Positions 1-10,877 of a stretch of DNA of 64,000 bases are shown here, piece after piece. The translations under genes were made by a program, and so were the position numbers. Location of the stretch: assembly GCF_002022685.1 (NCBI RefSeq), contig NZ_CP019789.1, forward strand, positions 992,001 to 1,056,000, read 5' to 3'. Each line of letters opens with the position of its first letter. Position 1 is the stretch's first letter. The notes beneath the pieces are model-generated. The model saw only the letters and a program-made list of their open reading frames with translations, searched no databases and was not told the origin of the DNA. The DNA comes from Bartonella schoenbuchensis R1. GTDB lineage: Bacteria > Pseudomonadota > Alphaproteobacteria > Rhizobiales > Rhizobiaceae.

Positions 1-774
1 TGGATGGTCCATATAAGCTGCGTGAACACGTAGTTGATGTGTTCTGCCAGTATAAGGCTCCATTTCTAACCAAGACAGAGCCCGCCCTCGTGTATCTAGA
101 ACACGATAGTAAGAAACCGCGTGATTAGAATCTGGTTCCCCATGTTCACAAACACGCATTTTATCGCCTTGTGCAGTCGTTTCCTTTACCATCCATGTTG
201 AAATTTTATCTTGCTTTTTTCTAGGCACTCCCCGTACCAATGCCCAATAAGTTTTTTTCGTTTCTCGTGCTCGAAAAGCGGCAGTCAAAGCTTGTGCAGC
301 CCCTCTTGATCGAGCAATAATAAGTACACCTGATGTCTCACGATCAAGACGATGAACTAACCGTGGTTTTTCCCCTTTTTTATTACGCCATACTTCAAGC
401 ATACCATCAATATGGCACGTTAAACCAGAGCCACCTTGTACAGCCAAACCTGCAGGTTTGTTTAATACAAAGATTTTTGGATCTTTATAAAGAAGCATTT
501 TTTCTAAAATGGCCAATTTGGCTTGATCATGAATAGTTTTATCCGTTACAGAAAGATTTTTCTTATTATCAACAGATAAAAACGGCACACGAATAGACTG
601 CCCTACAATAAGACGTATATCAGTTTTAACACGCCTGCCATCAACGCGTATCTGACCAGAACGCAGCAGTTTTTGTAGATACCCAAACGCAAGCCCTGGA
701 TAATGCACCTTAAACCAACGATCTAAGCGCATTCCGCTTTCACCTTCCTCAACCTTTTTGATTTCTACACCCAC
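1..774 (-). CDS. rluC: 23S rRNA pseudouridine synthase, RluC/RluD family (3' end outside window)
   Basis: Isomerises uridines of 23S rRNA to pseudouridine in the cytoplasm. The visible 258 codons carry an N-terminal S4-like RNA-binding segment (GMRLDRWFK ... LLRSGQIRVDGRRVK), then the synthase core with NKPAGLAVQGGSG and the catalytic motif HRLDRETSG, whose Asp is the nucleophile. Near the edge GRTHQLRVH is the family's late motif, so only a short C-terminal piece is missing. The start is a GTG at 774 with AAGAGGG about 6 bases upstream. It is transcribed divergently from ndvA. RluC is favoured over RluD from the order of motifs, but the two are hard to separate here. Confidence 0.88.
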   Translation of the reverse strand, partial: MGVEIKKVEEGESGMRLDRWFKVHYPGLAFGYLQKLLRSGQIRVDGRRVKTDIRLIVGQSIRVPFLSVDNKKNLSVTDKTIHDQAKLAILEKMLLYKDPKIFVLNKPAGLAVQGGSGLTCHIDGMLEVWRNKKGEKPRLVHRLDRETSGVLIIARSRGAAQALTAAFRARETKKTYWALVRGVPRKKQDKISTWMVKETTAQGDKMRVCEHGEPDSNHAVSYYRVLDTRGRALSWLEMEPYTGRTHQLRVHAAYMDHP

Positions 775-1004
775 TGTGACCCTCTTGCTATACAATTTCT
801 TTGTTTACCAATTGTATTTTCTCGTCTTTATAAACGCAAAAACTACATCCTTTTAAAATTAGACTTTATCACATTGCATTACAATCAGTATCCAAAATTG
901 CATTTCCTTTCTGTATAAATTTCATTACTTCAAAGAAAACAACTACATAAAGAACTAGTAATCCTAATTTTGTGACTGTAATAGCTGTTGGAGATAACCA
1001 TCCC

Positions 1005-2792
1005 GTGCTTTTATTAAAAACATACGCGCGTGTTCTTTCTTATTTAGATAGAGAAAAAAGCGCATTTTTTTTAATCTGTGCTGCTAATGTTATACTAGCT
1101 ATCATTACGATAGCAGAACCTATCTTGTTTGGTCACGTCATTGATGCAATTGCAGACAAATCAGGTATCATTTTTAACCTCACACTCTGGGTGTGCTTTG
1201 GTGTTTTTAATATTATTGCTTATATCCTTGTAGCTCGTGGCGCGGATCGCTTAGTGCACAGACGACGTTTAAGTGTTTTAACAGAATCTTTTGAGCGTAT
1301 CATTACCATGCCATTAATTTGGCATCAACAACGTGGAACTTCTAATGCCCTTCATACGCTATTGCGCGCTACAGATTCCATGTCAGCTATATGGCTTGAT
1401 TTTATGCGCCAACACCTTTCTACTTTTGTCGCATTATTTGTTCTAGTGCCCATAGCTTTTAATATGAACTGGCGCCTTTCAATAGTCTTAGTGGTTCTTG
1501 CCATTATCTATGTATTAATTGCACGCTTAGTAATGCAAAAAACAAAAGACGGACAAGCCGCTGTAGAACGTTATCATCATAGTGTTTTTAAACATATCAG
1601 TGATTCAATTTCTAACGTTTCAATTGTACAAAGCTATAACCGAATAGCAGAAGAAACATCAGAGCTTCATCAATACACCAGTGATCTTCTTAAAGCACAA
1701 AACCCTGTTCTAAACTGGTGGGCACTTGCCAGTGGTTTAAATAGAATGGCTTCAACCATTTCAATAGTGTGTGTATTTCTTCTTGGTGCTTTTTTTGTGA
1801 CAAAAGGTCAACTAAGTGTAGGTGAAGTCGTCTCTTTCGTCGGATTTGCTCAATTAATGATTGGTCGTCTTGATCAAATTAGCGGTTTTATTAATTTAGC
1901 TGTATCCTCACAAGCAAAATTACAAGAATTCTTTGAAATGGAAGACTCAACTTTTAATATGAAAGAACCCGATAATCTTCCTTCTCTCCAAAATGTTAAA
2001 GGTGCGATTCAATTTCATCACGTGACTTATGCATTTCCAAATTCTTCTCAAGGTGTTTTTGACATTTCATTCGAAGTCAAAACAGGACAAACTGTCGCCA
2101 TTGTAGGACCAACAGGTGCTGGAAAAACAACACTAATCAATTTGTTACAACGCGTATACGACCCTACAGTTGGACATATCAAAATTGATGGAATAGATAT
2201 ACGCTCCATTAACCGTGAATCTTTACGCAAAGCTCTTGCAACAGTATTTCAAGATGCTGGCCTTTTCAACCGTAGCATTCGTGATAACATTGCAATAGGT
2301 AGAACGACTGCAACAGATAAAGAACTTTATAAAGCTGCAAAAACAGCTGCTGCTCATGACTTTATTTTGAATAAAAATGATCAGTATGATACATTAATTG
2401 GCGAACGGGGCTCCCAATTATCAGGTGGAGAAAGGCAACGATTAGCAATTGCACGTGCTGTTTTAAAAAATGCACCTATTCTCATTTTAGATGAAGCAAC
2501 CAGCGCTCTTGATATTGAAACAGAAGCACGCGTTAAAGACGCTATCGATTATGTAAGCCAAAATCGTACAACTTTTATTATAGCGCATCGTCTTTCAACA
2601 ATCCGCAATGCTGATCTCATACTTTTTCTAGATCATGGTCGCTTAATTGAAAAAGGTAGTTTTCAAGAATTGACTAAAAAAGGTGGACGTTTTTATAAAC
2701 TATTAAAAGCCGGCGGGTTAACAAACGATCAACCAATGATAAAAGTAGAAGGTGAAAATGTAATTCCTCTACATGAATCTATTGCATCGTAA
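1005..2792 (+). CDS. ndvA: Cyclic beta-(1,2)-glucan export ABC transporter NdvA/ChvA
   Basis: Inner-membrane half-transporter that fuses a permease and an ATPase. In the NdvA/ChvA family it exports cyclic beta-1,2-glucan to the periplasm, which serves osmo-adaptation and host interaction. About six hydrophobic segments fill residues 20-300. The nucleotide-binding domain shows Walker A GPTGAGKTT (about residue 368), signature LSGGERQRLAIARA (about 472), Walker B ILILDEATSALD (about 493) and the switch histidine in IIAHRLSTI. The frame is open from a GTG at 972, but GTG 1005 is preferred: GGAG lies 11 bases before it and the protein then begins MLLLKTYARVL as in the family. Length 595 aa is typical. 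Other type I exporters look similar, but the KTYARVLSYLDREK start favours NdvA. Confidence 0.87.
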   Translation: MLLLKTYARVLSYLDREKSAFFLICAANVILAIITIAEPILFGHVIDAIADKSGIIFNLTLWVCFGVFNIIAYILVARGADRLVHRRRLSVLTESFERIITMPLIWHQQRGTSNALHTLLRATDSMSAIWLDFMRQHLSTFVALFVLVPIAFNMNWRLSIVLVVLAIIYVLIARLVMQKTKDGQAAVERYHHSVFKHISDSISNVSIVQSYNRIAEETSELHQYTSDLLKAQNPVLNWWALASGLNRMASTISIVCVFLLGAFFVTKGQLSVGEVVSFVGFAQLMIGRLDQISGFINLAVSSQAKLQEFFEMEDSTFNMKEPDNLPSLQNVKGAIQFHHVTYAFPNSSQGVFDISFEVKTGQTVAIVGPTGAGKTTLINLLQRVYDPTVGHIKIDGIDIRSINRESLRKALATVFQDAGLFNRSIRDNIAIGRTTATDKELYKAAKTAAAHDFILNKNDQYDTLIGERGSQLSGGERQRLAIARAVLKNAPILILDEATSALDIETEARVKDAIDYVSQNRTTFIIAHRLSTIRNADLILFLDHGRLIEKGSFQELTKKGGRFYKLLKAGGLTNDQPMIKVEGENVIPLHESIAS

Positions 2793-2889
2793 AATCAGTT
2801 ATTTTTCTATATCTTCAAACGCCAACTTTATCTAAAGTACAGTTTTCTAGCTTCTTACAAGACCTAAGTTTAAGTAACACGAAGATAAA

Positions 2890-5559
2890 TTACAAGTTTT
2901 CAAGAAAAACTTCTAATGCTGCAATAGCATCATAAGCTTTATCCCCTTGCGGGCCACCGGCTTGCGCCATATCAGGGCGCCCACCACCACCTTTACCACC
3001 AAGAGTATCTGATACAATACGTACTAAATCAACAGCACTCAGTCTATCAACCAAATCATCAGTTACACCCACAACAACACTTCCCTTGCCATTTTCTGAA
3101 ATACCGATGAAAGCTACAACACCAGATCCAATCTGCTTTTTTCCAGAATCCACTAATGTCTTAAGATCTTTTGGTGAAATATTTTGAATGACACGCCCCA
3201 TAAAAGAAATGCCATTAATAATTTTTATATCTGCTTTATTATCTTTTGTAGCTCCATCATTAAAAGCAATTTTCGTACGTAAATTACTTAATTCTTTTCC
3301 AATCCTACGATAATCATCTAGTAAACCTTGAATATTTTTGCTTAGATTAAAAACAGAGGGCATTTTTAAAAGAGCAGCAATGTCATAAAGTTGCTTATAT
3401 TGGTTACGGAAGTAAAGACGCGCAGCAGTGCCCGTTAATGCTTCAATACGGCGAACTCCAGCCGCTACAGAACTTACAGAAACAATATGAATCAAGCCAA
3501 TTTCACCTGTTCTGTGCACATGCGTGCCCCCACAAAGCTCAATTGACCAATAGTCTTTTTCCCCTATCTCTTCATGCCTTTTTCCCATAGAAACAACACG
3601 AACTTCATCACTATATTTTTCACCAAATAATGCTATTGCCCCTTCAGAAATTGCATCATCCACTGTCATCAGACGTGTTATTACTTCGCTATTTTGCAAC
3701 ACAATTTCATTGGCTAAATCTTCTATTTTTTTCAAATCTTTTAATAAAATTTGTCCTGAATGAGAAAAATCAAAACGTAACCGATCGGGTGATACAAAAG
3801 AACCCTTCTGTACAACATGATCCCCCAATGTTTGACGCAAAGCCTTATGTAATATATGGGTAGCAGAATGGTTTGCACGAATTTTTCTACGACGAACACA
3901 ATCAACTGCTAATTCCACACAATCATGTGTTTTTGCTTGACCACTTTTAACCTCACCAATATGAACAAAAACGCCTTTAGCCTTTTTCTGGGTATCATGT
4001 ACTTCAAAAATAAAATTCTCACCAGAAATTATACCGCTATCCCCAATTTGCCCACCAGATTCGCCATAAAAAGGTGTCTGATTAACGACAAGCATAGCTT
4101 TTTGCCCTGAAGAAACTTTATCAACAATCTCACCGTCACAGATAAGGGCAGTAATAACACCTTCTGCTTTTTCTGTTTCATAACCCAAAAACTCTGTAGT
4201 ACCTACTTGATCACGAACAGAAAACCAAACCGTTTCCGTTACAGACTCACCAGAACCAGACCAATTAGCACGAGCCTCCGCTTTTTGGTGTTCCATCGCT
4301 TTGTTAAAAGCGTTAACATCAACAGATATTCCACGGTGCCGAAGAGCATCTTGCGTCAAATCAAGTGGAAAACCATATGTATCGTAAAGTTTAAAAGCAA
4401 CTTCACCATTAAAACAATCACCTTCTTTAAGATGAACACTTTCTTCATTCAACAAACGAAGACCCCGTTCAAGAGTTTTTCTAAAACGCGTTTCTTCCAA
4501 CTTTAAAATTTCTGAAATTAAAGATTCGGCACGCACTAATTCAGGATAGGCTTGCCCCATTTCGCGTATCAAAGCAGGCACAAGACGCCACATCAATAAT
4601 TCTTTTGCATCAAGAAAATGAGCATAACGCATAGCACGACGCATAATACGACGTAGAACATATCCCCGACCTTCATTAGAAGGCAGAACACCATCTGCAA
4701 TCAAAAATGCAGAGGAACGTAGATGATCAGCAATAACACGATGACTAACAACAAAGTCACCAGTCGCCTCAACTCCTGTTATCCTTTGTGACTCACGAAT
4801 TAATGCAGAAAAAAGATCAATATCATAATTATCGTGCACACCTTGCAAAACAGCAGCGATACGTTCTAATCCCATCCCCGTATCAATAGAAGGATGAGGC
4901 AATTCAATTCTCTTGTCTTTACTCACCTGCTCATACTGCATGAAGACTAGATTCCAAATTTCAACAAAGCGATCGCCATCTTCATCAGCACTTCCAGGAG
5001 GTCCCCCAAAAATTTTATCGCCATGATCATAAAAAATCTCTGAACATGGACCACAAGGTCCTGTATCCCCCATCATCCAAAAATTATCATTTGTTGCAAT
5101 CCGAATAATTTTTTCGTCTGGAAGACCTGAAATTTTACGCCATAACTGAGCAGCTACATCATCACTATGATAAACTGTAACCAACAACTTATCTTTCGAA
5201 AGACAAAATTCCTTTGTTAGAAGGTTCCATGCAAAAAAAATTGCTTCTTCCTTGAAGTAATCGCTAAAAGAAAAATTACCAAGCATTTCAAAAAAAGTAT
5301 GATGACGTGCAGTATAACCAACATTATCAAGATCATTATGCTTTCCACCCGCACGTACACACTTTTGTGCGGTTGTTGCCCGGCTACAGGAAAGCTGCTC
5401 AAGTCCAGTAAAAACATTTTTAAACTGCACCATTCCTGCATTTGTAAACATTAATGTGGGATCATTGCGTGGAACAAGTGGGCTAGAAGAAAGAACTTTA
5501 TGTCCATTACGATGAAAATAATCCAGAAATGTTGACCGGATCTTATTAACGCTATTCAT
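2890..5559 (-). CDS. alaS: Alanine--tRNA ligase
   Basis: Charges tRNA-Ala with alanine (class II synthetase) and hydrolyses mischarged Ser- and Gly-tRNA. The N-terminal catalytic core starts [11 protein letters not shown] and has [16 protein letters not shown]. The editing domain carries [11 protein letters not shown] and the zinc-site motif [13 protein letters not shown]. The C-terminal domain ends with [16 protein letters not shown], as in full-length AlaS. The product is 889 aa, normal for the family. The ATG at 5559 is chosen over an in-frame GTG at 5583, which has no ribosome-binding site and adds eight residues foreign to the family. It lies just downstream of recA on the same strand, a common alphaproteobacterial arrangement. 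Confidence 0.97.
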   Translation of the reverse strand: MNSVNKIRSTFLDYFHRNGHKVLSSSPLVPRNDPTLMFTNAGMVQFKNVFTGLEQLSCSRATTAQKCVRAGGKHNDLDNVGYTARHHTFFEMLGNFSFSDYFKEEAIFFAWNLLTKEFCLSKDKLLVTVYHSDDVAAQLWRKISGLPDEKIIRIATNDNFWMMGDTGPCGPCSEIFYDHGDKIFGGPPGSADEDGDRFVEIWNLVFMQYEQVSKDKRIELPHPSIDTGMGLERIAAVLQGVHDNYDIDLFSALIRESQRITGVEATGDFVVSHRVIADHLRSSAFLIADGVLPSNEGRGYVLRRIMRRAMRYAHFLDAKELLMWRLVPALIREMGQAYPELVRAESLISEILKLEETRFRKTLERGLRLLNEESVHLKEGDCFNGEVAFKLYDTYGFPLDLTQDALRHRGISVDVNAFNKAMEHQKAEARANWSGSGESVTETVWFSVRDQVGTTEFLGYETEKAEGVITALICDGEIVDKVSSGQKAMLVVNQTPFYGESGGQIGDSGIISGENFIFEVHDTQKKAKGVFVHIGEVKSGQAKTHDCVELAVDCVRRRKIRANHSATHILHKALRQTLGDHVVQKGSFVSPDRLRFDFSHSGQILLKDLKKIEDLANEIVLQNSEVITRLMTVDDAISEGAIALFGEKYSDEVRVVSMGKRHEEIGEKDYWSIELCGGTHVHRTGEIGLIHIVSVSSVAAGVRRIEALTGTAARLYFRNQYKQLYDIAALLKMPSVFNLSKNIQGLLDDYRRIGKELSNLRTKIAFNDGATKDNKADIKIINGISFMGRVIQNISPKDLKTLVDSGKKQIGSGVVAFIGISENGKGSVVVGVTDDLVDRLSAVDLVRIVSDTLGGKGGGGRPDMAQAGGPQGDKAYDAIAALEVFLENL

Positions 5560-5755
5560 ATTTACACCCGCACAATACAGCACAAAACTGCAAAGATAAA
5601 ACCCATTTTAATTAAATACTCTCCTTATCGCTTTTAGAGTAACTTAATTAAAATAGAAATATTTTTTCATAAAAATTTGAAAATAAAAGATTTTACACTC
5701 AAAAAATCTAACAAACAAAAACAGAAAGAACTAAATTGCAATTAATGATCATTTA

Positions 5756-6799
5756 TCAAATTGATTCTTCGCTTTCTGTATTTTCTAATCCTGCATTTTC
5801 TAATAATTCAATTGCAAGCAAACCAGCATTTTGACGTAAAGCCGATTCAATCTCTGTTGCTATTTCTGCATTCTCGTGTAAAAATTGCTTTGCGTTCTCA
5901 CGCCCCTGCCCTAAACGTTGAGAATTATAAGAGAACCATGAACCAGATTTCTCTACAATACCAGCTTTAACACCCAAATCAATCAATTCCCCCACTTTGG
6001 AAATACCTTCACCATAGATAATGTCAAATTCCACCTGTTTAAATGGAGGAGCTAATTTATTTTTCACCACTTTAACACGCGTTTGATTACCAATTACCAT
6101 ATCCCGGTCTTTAATAGCACCAACACGACGAATATCTAAACGGACAGAAGCATAAAACTTTAAAGCATTCCCACCTGTTGTCGTTTCAGGAGAACCAAAC
6201 ATTACACCAATTTTCATGCGAATCTGATTGATGAAAATAACCATACAGTTAGAGCGAAAAATTGATGCCGTTAATTTACGCAAAGCTTTACTCATTAATC
6301 GAGCTTGCAACCCAGGAACAGAATCATTCATTTCACCATCAATTTCCGCACGTGGTGTTAAAGCTGCTACTGAATCAACAACAAGTACGTCAATCGCACC
6401 AGAACGAACTAGCGTTTCTGCAATTTCCAAAGCCTGTTCACCGGTATCTGGTTGAGAAATGAGCAGATCTTCTAATTTAACACCAAGTTTACGTGCATAA
6501 ATAGGATCAAGAGCATGTTCTGCATCAACAAAAGCACAAACTCCACCACTTTTCTGAGCTTCAGCAATAGCATGAAGAGCCAGCGTCGTTTTTCCGGAGC
6601 TTTCTGGCCCATAAATCTCAATAATACGCCCTTTTGGTAATCCACCTACACCCAAAGCAATATCTAAGGATAATGAGCCAGTGGGAATTGTTTCAATTTC
6701 AACAACCTGCTCCTTTTGCCCAAGACGCATAATTGAGCCTTTACCGAAAGAACGTTCGATTTGTGATAGAGCAGAATCTAGAGCTTTTGTTTTATCCAC
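5756..6799 (-). CDS. recA: Recombinase RecA
   Basis: DNA strand-exchange ATPase of homologous recombination and the trigger of LexA self-cleavage. Walker A is GPESSGKTT (about residues 64-72), Walker B-type [15 protein letters not shown] follows, and [20 protein letters not shown] is loop L2. The C terminus is acidic. The ORF opens at ATG 6805, but AAGGA sits only one base before that codon and seven bases before the GTG at 6799. The GTG start ([19 protein letters not shown]) is therefore preferred and gives 347 aa. I looked upstream for the alphaproteobacterial SOS box GAAC-N7-GAAC and did not find one. Confidence 0.97.
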   Translation of the reverse strand: MDKTKALDSALSQIERSFGKGSIMRLGQKEQVVEIETIPTGSLSLDIALGVGGLPKGRIIEIYGPESSGKTTLALHAIAEAQKSGGVCAFVDAEHALDPIYARKLGVKLEDLLISQPDTGEQALEIAETLVRSGAIDVLVVDSVAALTPRAEIDGEMNDSVPGLQARLMSKALRKLTASIFRSNCMVIFINQIRMKIGVMFGSPETTTGGNALKFYASVRLDIRRVGAIKDRDMVIGNQTRVKVVKNKLAPPFKQVEFDIIYGEGISKVGELIDLGVKAGIVEKSGSWFSYNSQRLGQGRENAKQFLHENAEIATEIESALRQNAGLLAIELLENAGLENTESEESI

Positions 6800-6805
6800 A
6801 ATCAT

Positions 6806-7435
6806 ATCCTTAGTAAGTCAGAATAATTTTTTATACAATATATACTGCTCTATTAACTTAATTAAAGTCTGGAGTTTAGATTTTCACAGACTATTTCATC
6901 TCTATCTTCGTTGCACCAACAATTTTTAATCAATGTTGTAAAAAATTATACTTTTTTGCTAACACAAAGCATATTTCAAAAAAAATGCATCGAAAAATAG
7001 CAGCTTATTATATTAAGTTTATATCGTTAATCTATCTCATCCATAAAGAAAACGCCCCAATTTTTAAGACAATGTTTTGGGCACACACTTTTACAATATA
7101 ATAAATGAAGCAACTGAGCACACGGACCCATAATTACCAATTTACCGCAAATGGCCCAAAGCTAATATTGATCAAAATCACCATAATATTTGAGAAATAA
7201 CTTGAAGCACACCAATCAGCTAATCATTAAACACACTAACAACCATACCAATTACAGTTTCCATAAAATTTTCAAAACTTAGTTGTCATCTAGGTTTGAA
7301 TTTTCCCTTACTCAAAAAGAGAAATTTTTTAATATGTAAGGAATGTCAAATTTTCGCACATGATTTAGCTTATTAATAAAGCTACAATAAGTTGTGGTTG
7401 AATTGAAATCTATTATAGAAAAAACAGAAAATGAT
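6806..7435. other. Spacer between recA and rarA
   Basis: About 630 bases without a supportable gene. Minus-strand translations of 7080-7270 give short hydrophobic stretches broken by stops, which could be a relic of a membrane-protein gene but are not recognisable. An imperfect hairpin-like pair (gccc ... gggc) lies at 7055-7080. Confidence 0.4.
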
Positions 7436-8767
7436 TTAGTCGCAATCTTGTTTTTGACTACCCCGTTTTTGTCGTAACTTTTTCCACCATTCAAGACGTT
7501 TCACAATTTCACGCTCAAAACCACGCTCTTGTGGTTGATAATAAATTTGACGTCCAAGTTTTTCAGGAAAATACTCCTGCCCTGAAAAAGCATCTGGCTC
7601 AGAATGGTCATAACGATAGCCTTCCCCATATCCATTTTCCTTCATAAGTTTTGTAGGAGCATTAAGGATATGCTTAGGAGGAGGTAAAGAACCATTTTTA
7701 CGCGCACAATGCATTGCTGCTTTATAAGCAAGATAAACTGCATTCGACTTTGGTGCCGTAGCAATATAAAGACATGCTTGCGCCAAAGCCAATTCACCCT
7801 CAGGCGACCCTAAATAATTATAAGCATCCTTTGCTGCATTACAGATTACAAGAGCCTGCGGATCTGCCAAACCAATATCTTCAACAGCTATACGTACCAA
7901 TCTGCGTCCAATATATAGAGGATCTTCACCCGCATCAAACATACGTGCAAGATAATAAAGAGCAGCATCAGGATCAGATCCACGAACTGATTTATGTAAT
8001 GCTGAAATAAGATTATAGTGACTATCCTGACCTTTATCATAAATCGGAGCTCTACGCTGAATGATTTCTTGTAAAACTTTAGCATTGAAGATTTCTTCTG
8101 GGCGTGCAGCACGCCAAATTTCCTCTGCTAGTGTTAGTGCCGCTCGTGCATCACCATCAGACATCCTTATCAAGAGGTCTCTAGCGTGATCATCCAAAGG
8201 TAAAGATTTGCCCTCCACTTCCTCAGCGCGCTTTAAAAGCATATTCAAACTTTTACTATCATGTAAACGAAACGTCAAAACACGTGCACGTGAAAGAAGG
8301 GCGCTATTAAGTTCAAATGAAGGGTTTTCAGTTGTTGCCCCTACAAGAACCACTGTACCATCTTCCATAAAAGGAAGAAAAACATCCTGCTGAGCACGAT
8401 TAAATCGATGAATTTCATCAACAAACAAAAGTGTCCGACATCCAGATATAAAACGAGCTTGAGCTACTTCAAAAATTTTCTTTAGCTCTGTAACACCAGT
8501 ACAAATAGCAGAAACTTGCTCAAAAGCGAAATTCGTCTCTAATGCCAATAAACGTGCAATTGTTGTTTTACCTGTTCCTGGAGGTCCCCAAAAAATCATC
8601 GAACCAAACGAACCACTTTCTATCATACGTGAAAGAAAGCCTTCCGTTCCAATCAAATGATCTTGCCCAACAACCTCACTCAAAGAACGAGGACGCATTC
8701 TTTCAGCAAGTGGACGATTTGCGCTGACATGAGAATCAAAAGATGAAGTAAAAAAATCTTTATTCAA
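7436..8767 (-). CDS. rarA: Replication-associated recombination protein A (RarA/MgsA AAA+ ATPase)
   Basis: Clamp-loader-like AAA+ ATPase that acts at stalled replication forks. Residues 61-69 form Walker A GPPGTGKTT, residues 113-123 Walker B LLFVDEIHRFN, and GATTENPSFELNSALLSR (143-160) is the sensor region. The C-terminal half includes the family segment RRAPIYDKGQDSHYNLISA and the MgsA tetramerisation domain. Length 443 aa is normal. The start is a TTG at 8767. Its ribosome-binding site GAGGGG overlaps the stop codon of the upstream protease gene (8776-8778), so translation of the two is probably coupled. Confidence 0.94.
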   Translation of the reverse strand: MNKDFFTSSFDSHVSANRPLAERMRPRSLSEVVGQDHLIGTEGFLSRMIESGSFGSMIFWGPPGTGKTTIARLLALETNFAFEQVSAICTGVTELKKIFEVAQARFISGCRTLLFVDEIHRFNRAQQDVFLPFMEDGTVVLVGATTENPSFELNSALLSRARVLTFRLHDSKSLNMLLKRAEEVEGKSLPLDDHARDLLIRMSDGDARAALTLAEEIWRAARPEEIFNAKVLQEIIQRRAPIYDKGQDSHYNLISALHKSVRGSDPDAALYYLARMFDAGEDPLYIGRRLVRIAVEDIGLADPQALVICNAAKDAYNYLGSPEGELALAQACLYIATAPKSNAVYLAYKAAMHCARKNGSLPPPKHILNAPTKLMKENGYGEGYRYDHSEPDAFSGQEYFPEKLGRQIYYQPQERGFEREIVKRLEWWKKLRQKRGSQKQDCD

Positions 8768-8775
8768 AGTGCCCC

Positions 8776-10170
8776 TCAGCGGATAAATTGGCGAATATAG
8801 ACACCATTGCGTTCATATTCCAGTTGCCAAATACGCGGATGTTCCTGCATAAGAATCTTTTTTAATTGGTTCACAGTTTGAATTTGATGACCATTAACAG
8901 CACGCAAAATATCTCCTGAGCGGAAAATCTCTGCAGCATTACTCATGTTATCGAGATTGGCAATCACAACACCTTTTACAGTCGCAGGAAGATGAAAACG
9001 CTGGCTATTTTGCGGTGTTAAATCTAGCACTTCAGCCCCAGAAAGAGGACTTTTATCAATAATTTTTTCAGATTTTACAAATGAAGAATTAGACATTGAT
9101 GAGACAGTTATCTTTGTTTTTAAAGTTTTTCCATCTCGTAAATATTCTAAATTAAGGTTTTGCCCAACACTAGTTGTTATCAAACGATATATAAGGTCAT
9201 CTGGGCTATCAATTTGTACATCTTGCACACTTAAAATAACATCACCCACTTTTAAACCAGCTTTTGCAGCAGGACTATCTTGAACAATTTCAATAACAAG
9301 AGCTCCATAGGGACGTTCTAAACCCAAACCACCTGCAACATCAGGTGTAACCCTTTGAAAGGATGCACCAATATAAGGCGGCACAAAAAACTTTTCACCA
9401 CGTTTAACTGTATCAAGAACTACTTTAATAAGATTAGCTGGAATAGCAAAACCAATTCCTGTAGAACCGCCGGAACGCGAATAAATAGCTGTATTAATCC
9501 CAATCAATCGGCCATTCACGTCAATTAGAGCCCCACCAGAATTACCCGGATTGATAGCAGCATCCGTTTGAATAAAAAAATCAAACTCAGAAATACCAAC
9601 ACGTCTACGCGCTTGCGCTGAAACAATGCCACTTGTAACTGTTTGTCCAACACCAAAAGGATTACCAATTGCAAGAACGAGATCGCCAACTTCAACTGCA
9701 TCAGAATTTCCTAAAGGAAGAACAGGAAACTGAGTATCTTTTGAATTAATTTCAAGTATTGCAATATCAGTTGCTTCATCTTTTAATATAACTGCGCTTT
9801 CAAATTCTCTTCCATCAGAAAGAACAACTTTAATCTCGTAAGCACCTTTAATAATGTGGTAACTCGTAACAACCAAACCACGTACATCAACAATTACCCC
9901 AGACCCCAATGATGATTGCGTGCGTAAAGGTCTGTTATCTTGATAACGACCAAAAAATTGCTCAAAAAATGGATCATCTTCAAAAGGAGAACGCACTTTA
10001 ACTTGTCGAGCAGCGTAAATATTTACAACAGACGGTACAGTTTTTTTAACTAAAGGAGCAAATGAAAAAGTGGTTTTTGACTGTGTTGATGGAACTTGAG
10101 CATTCGTGGAATGAAACGATATTAATGTCATAATCACAAAAAAAAGCCCTATTAAAATAGAACGCTTCAT
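8776..10170 (-). CDS. DegP/DegQ-type periplasmic serine protease (HtrA family)
   Basis: Periplasmic protease/chaperone that degrades misfolded envelope proteins. A signal peptide covers residues 1-24 (MKRSILIGLFFVIMTL ... NAQ). The trypsin-like domain has His105 (TSYHIIKGA), Asp135 (EATDIAILE) and Ser211 (NPGNSGGALID). Two PDZ domains follow, roughly 260-345 and 380-460. At 464 aa it has DegP/DegQ architecture, but I cannot tell which paralogue it is. ATG 10170 is used because GAGGGAG lies 6-7 bases upstream; an in-frame TTG at 10185 has no site of its own. The gene is followed immediately by rarA. Confidence 0.93.
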   Translation of the reverse strand: MKRSILIGLFFVIMTLISFHSTNAQVPSTQSKTTFSFAPLVKKTVPSVVNIYAARQVKVRSPFEDDPFFEQFFGRYQDNRPLRTQSSLGSGVIVDVRGLVVTSYHIIKGAYEIKVVLSDGREFESAVILKDEATDIAILEINSKDTQFPVLPLGNSDAVEVGDLVLAIGNPFGVGQTVTSGIVSAQARRRVGISEFDFFIQTDAAINPGNSGGALIDVNGRLIGINTAIYSRSGGSTGIGFAIPANLIKVVLDTVKRGEKFFVPPYIGASFQRVTPDVAGGLGLERPYGALVIEIVQDSPAAKAGLKVGDVILSVQDVQIDSPDDLIYRLITTSVGQNLNLEYLRDGKTLKTKITVSSMSNSSFVKSEKIIDKSPLSGAEVLDLTPQNSQRFHLPATVKGVVIANLDNMSNAAEIFRSGDILRAVNGHQIQTVNQLKKILMQEHPRIWQLEYERNGVYIRQFIR

Positions 10171-10230
10171 TATCCACTCCCTCAAAAACTAAAACAGCCC
10201 CCATTTAATAGAACATGGAAATTTTATTAT

Positions 10231-10256
10231 TCATCTCCATTTATCATCTCCATTTA
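10231..10256. repeat. Two tandem 13-bp copies upstream of the HtrA-family gene
   Basis: TCATCTCCATTTA occurs twice in perfect tandem (10231-10243 and 10244-10256), about 60 bases upstream of the protease start. Read on the gene's strand each unit contains GGAGATGA. It could be a recent slippage duplication in the 5' leader or a paired binding site. Confidence 0.7.
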
Positions 10257-10372
10257 TTTGATATTTAAATCAAAAATGTCTCACTTTGGCAAGTAATATT
10301 GCAAAATCAACAATGAGAACAATCTTCTTTCTTCACCCATTATTGAACAACATTTATTCTGAAGCACAAATT

Positions 10373-10398
10373 AAAAAACGCCTCAGAAAGGCGTTTTT
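10373..10398 (-). terminator. Rho-independent terminator after rplQ
   Basis: Stem ACGCCT/AGGCGT (10378-10383 and 10389-10394) with a 5-base loop, flanked by A5 on one side and T5 on the other. It can therefore stop transcripts on both strands. It lies 27 bases beyond the rplQ stop and marks the end of the ribosomal supercluster. Confidence 0.88.
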
Positions 10399-10424
10399 CA
10401 TTCTCCAAAAAAAGAAAAAGCTCC

Positions 10425-10853
10425 TTACGAAGAGGCCTTTTCCTCATTGGCAACCCCTTCTATGTGTTTATGATTTACAGAATTTTTTGCATTAATATCC
10501 CTATCAACAAATTCTATAACAGCCATAGGTGCATTATCACCAGTACGAAAACCTGCTTTCATAATGCGCAAATAACCACCTTTGCGTGATGCATAACGTG
10601 GTGCAAGTGTATCAAATAACTTTGCAACCTTTTTAGTGTCACGAATAGCTGAAATTGCTTGCCGGCGCGCGTGCAAATCGCCCCGTTTACCAAGTGTAAC
10701 CAACTTTTCAACAATAGGGCGAATTTCTTTAGCCTTTGGAAGCGTCGTCACGATCTGCTCATACCCGATCAATGAAGCTGCCATATTGGCAAACATCGCT
10801 TTACGGTGACTGGCAGTCCGGTTTAGCTTGCGACCTGATTTACCATGACGCAT
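10425..10853 (-). CDS. rplQ: 50S ribosomal protein L17
   Basis: Large-subunit protein near the exit tunnel. It begins with the invariant [20 protein letters not shown], and the globular core ends at [15 protein letters not shown]. The 142-aa length includes an alphaproteobacterial C-terminal extension. It is the last gene of the alpha operon, directly after rpoA, with a terminator downstream. The start codon is unambiguous. Confidence 0.97.
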   Translation of the reverse strand: MRHGKSGRKLNRTASHRKAMFANMAASLIGYEQIVTTLPKAKEIRPIVEKLVTLGKRGDLHARRQAISAIRDTKKVAKLFDTLAPRYASRKGGYLRIMKAGFRTGDNAPMAVIEFVDRDINAKNSVNHKHIEGVANEEKASS

Positions 10854-10877
10854 GAGCTTTCTCCTTAAATTTAATTC

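Noticed and set aside
333..536. Plus-strand frame opposite rluC
   Set aside because: It is the complement of a clearly recognisable pseudouridine synthase.
6806..7000. SOS (LexA) box upstream of recA
   Set aside because: No GAAC-N7-GAAC or its complement was found before the start codon.
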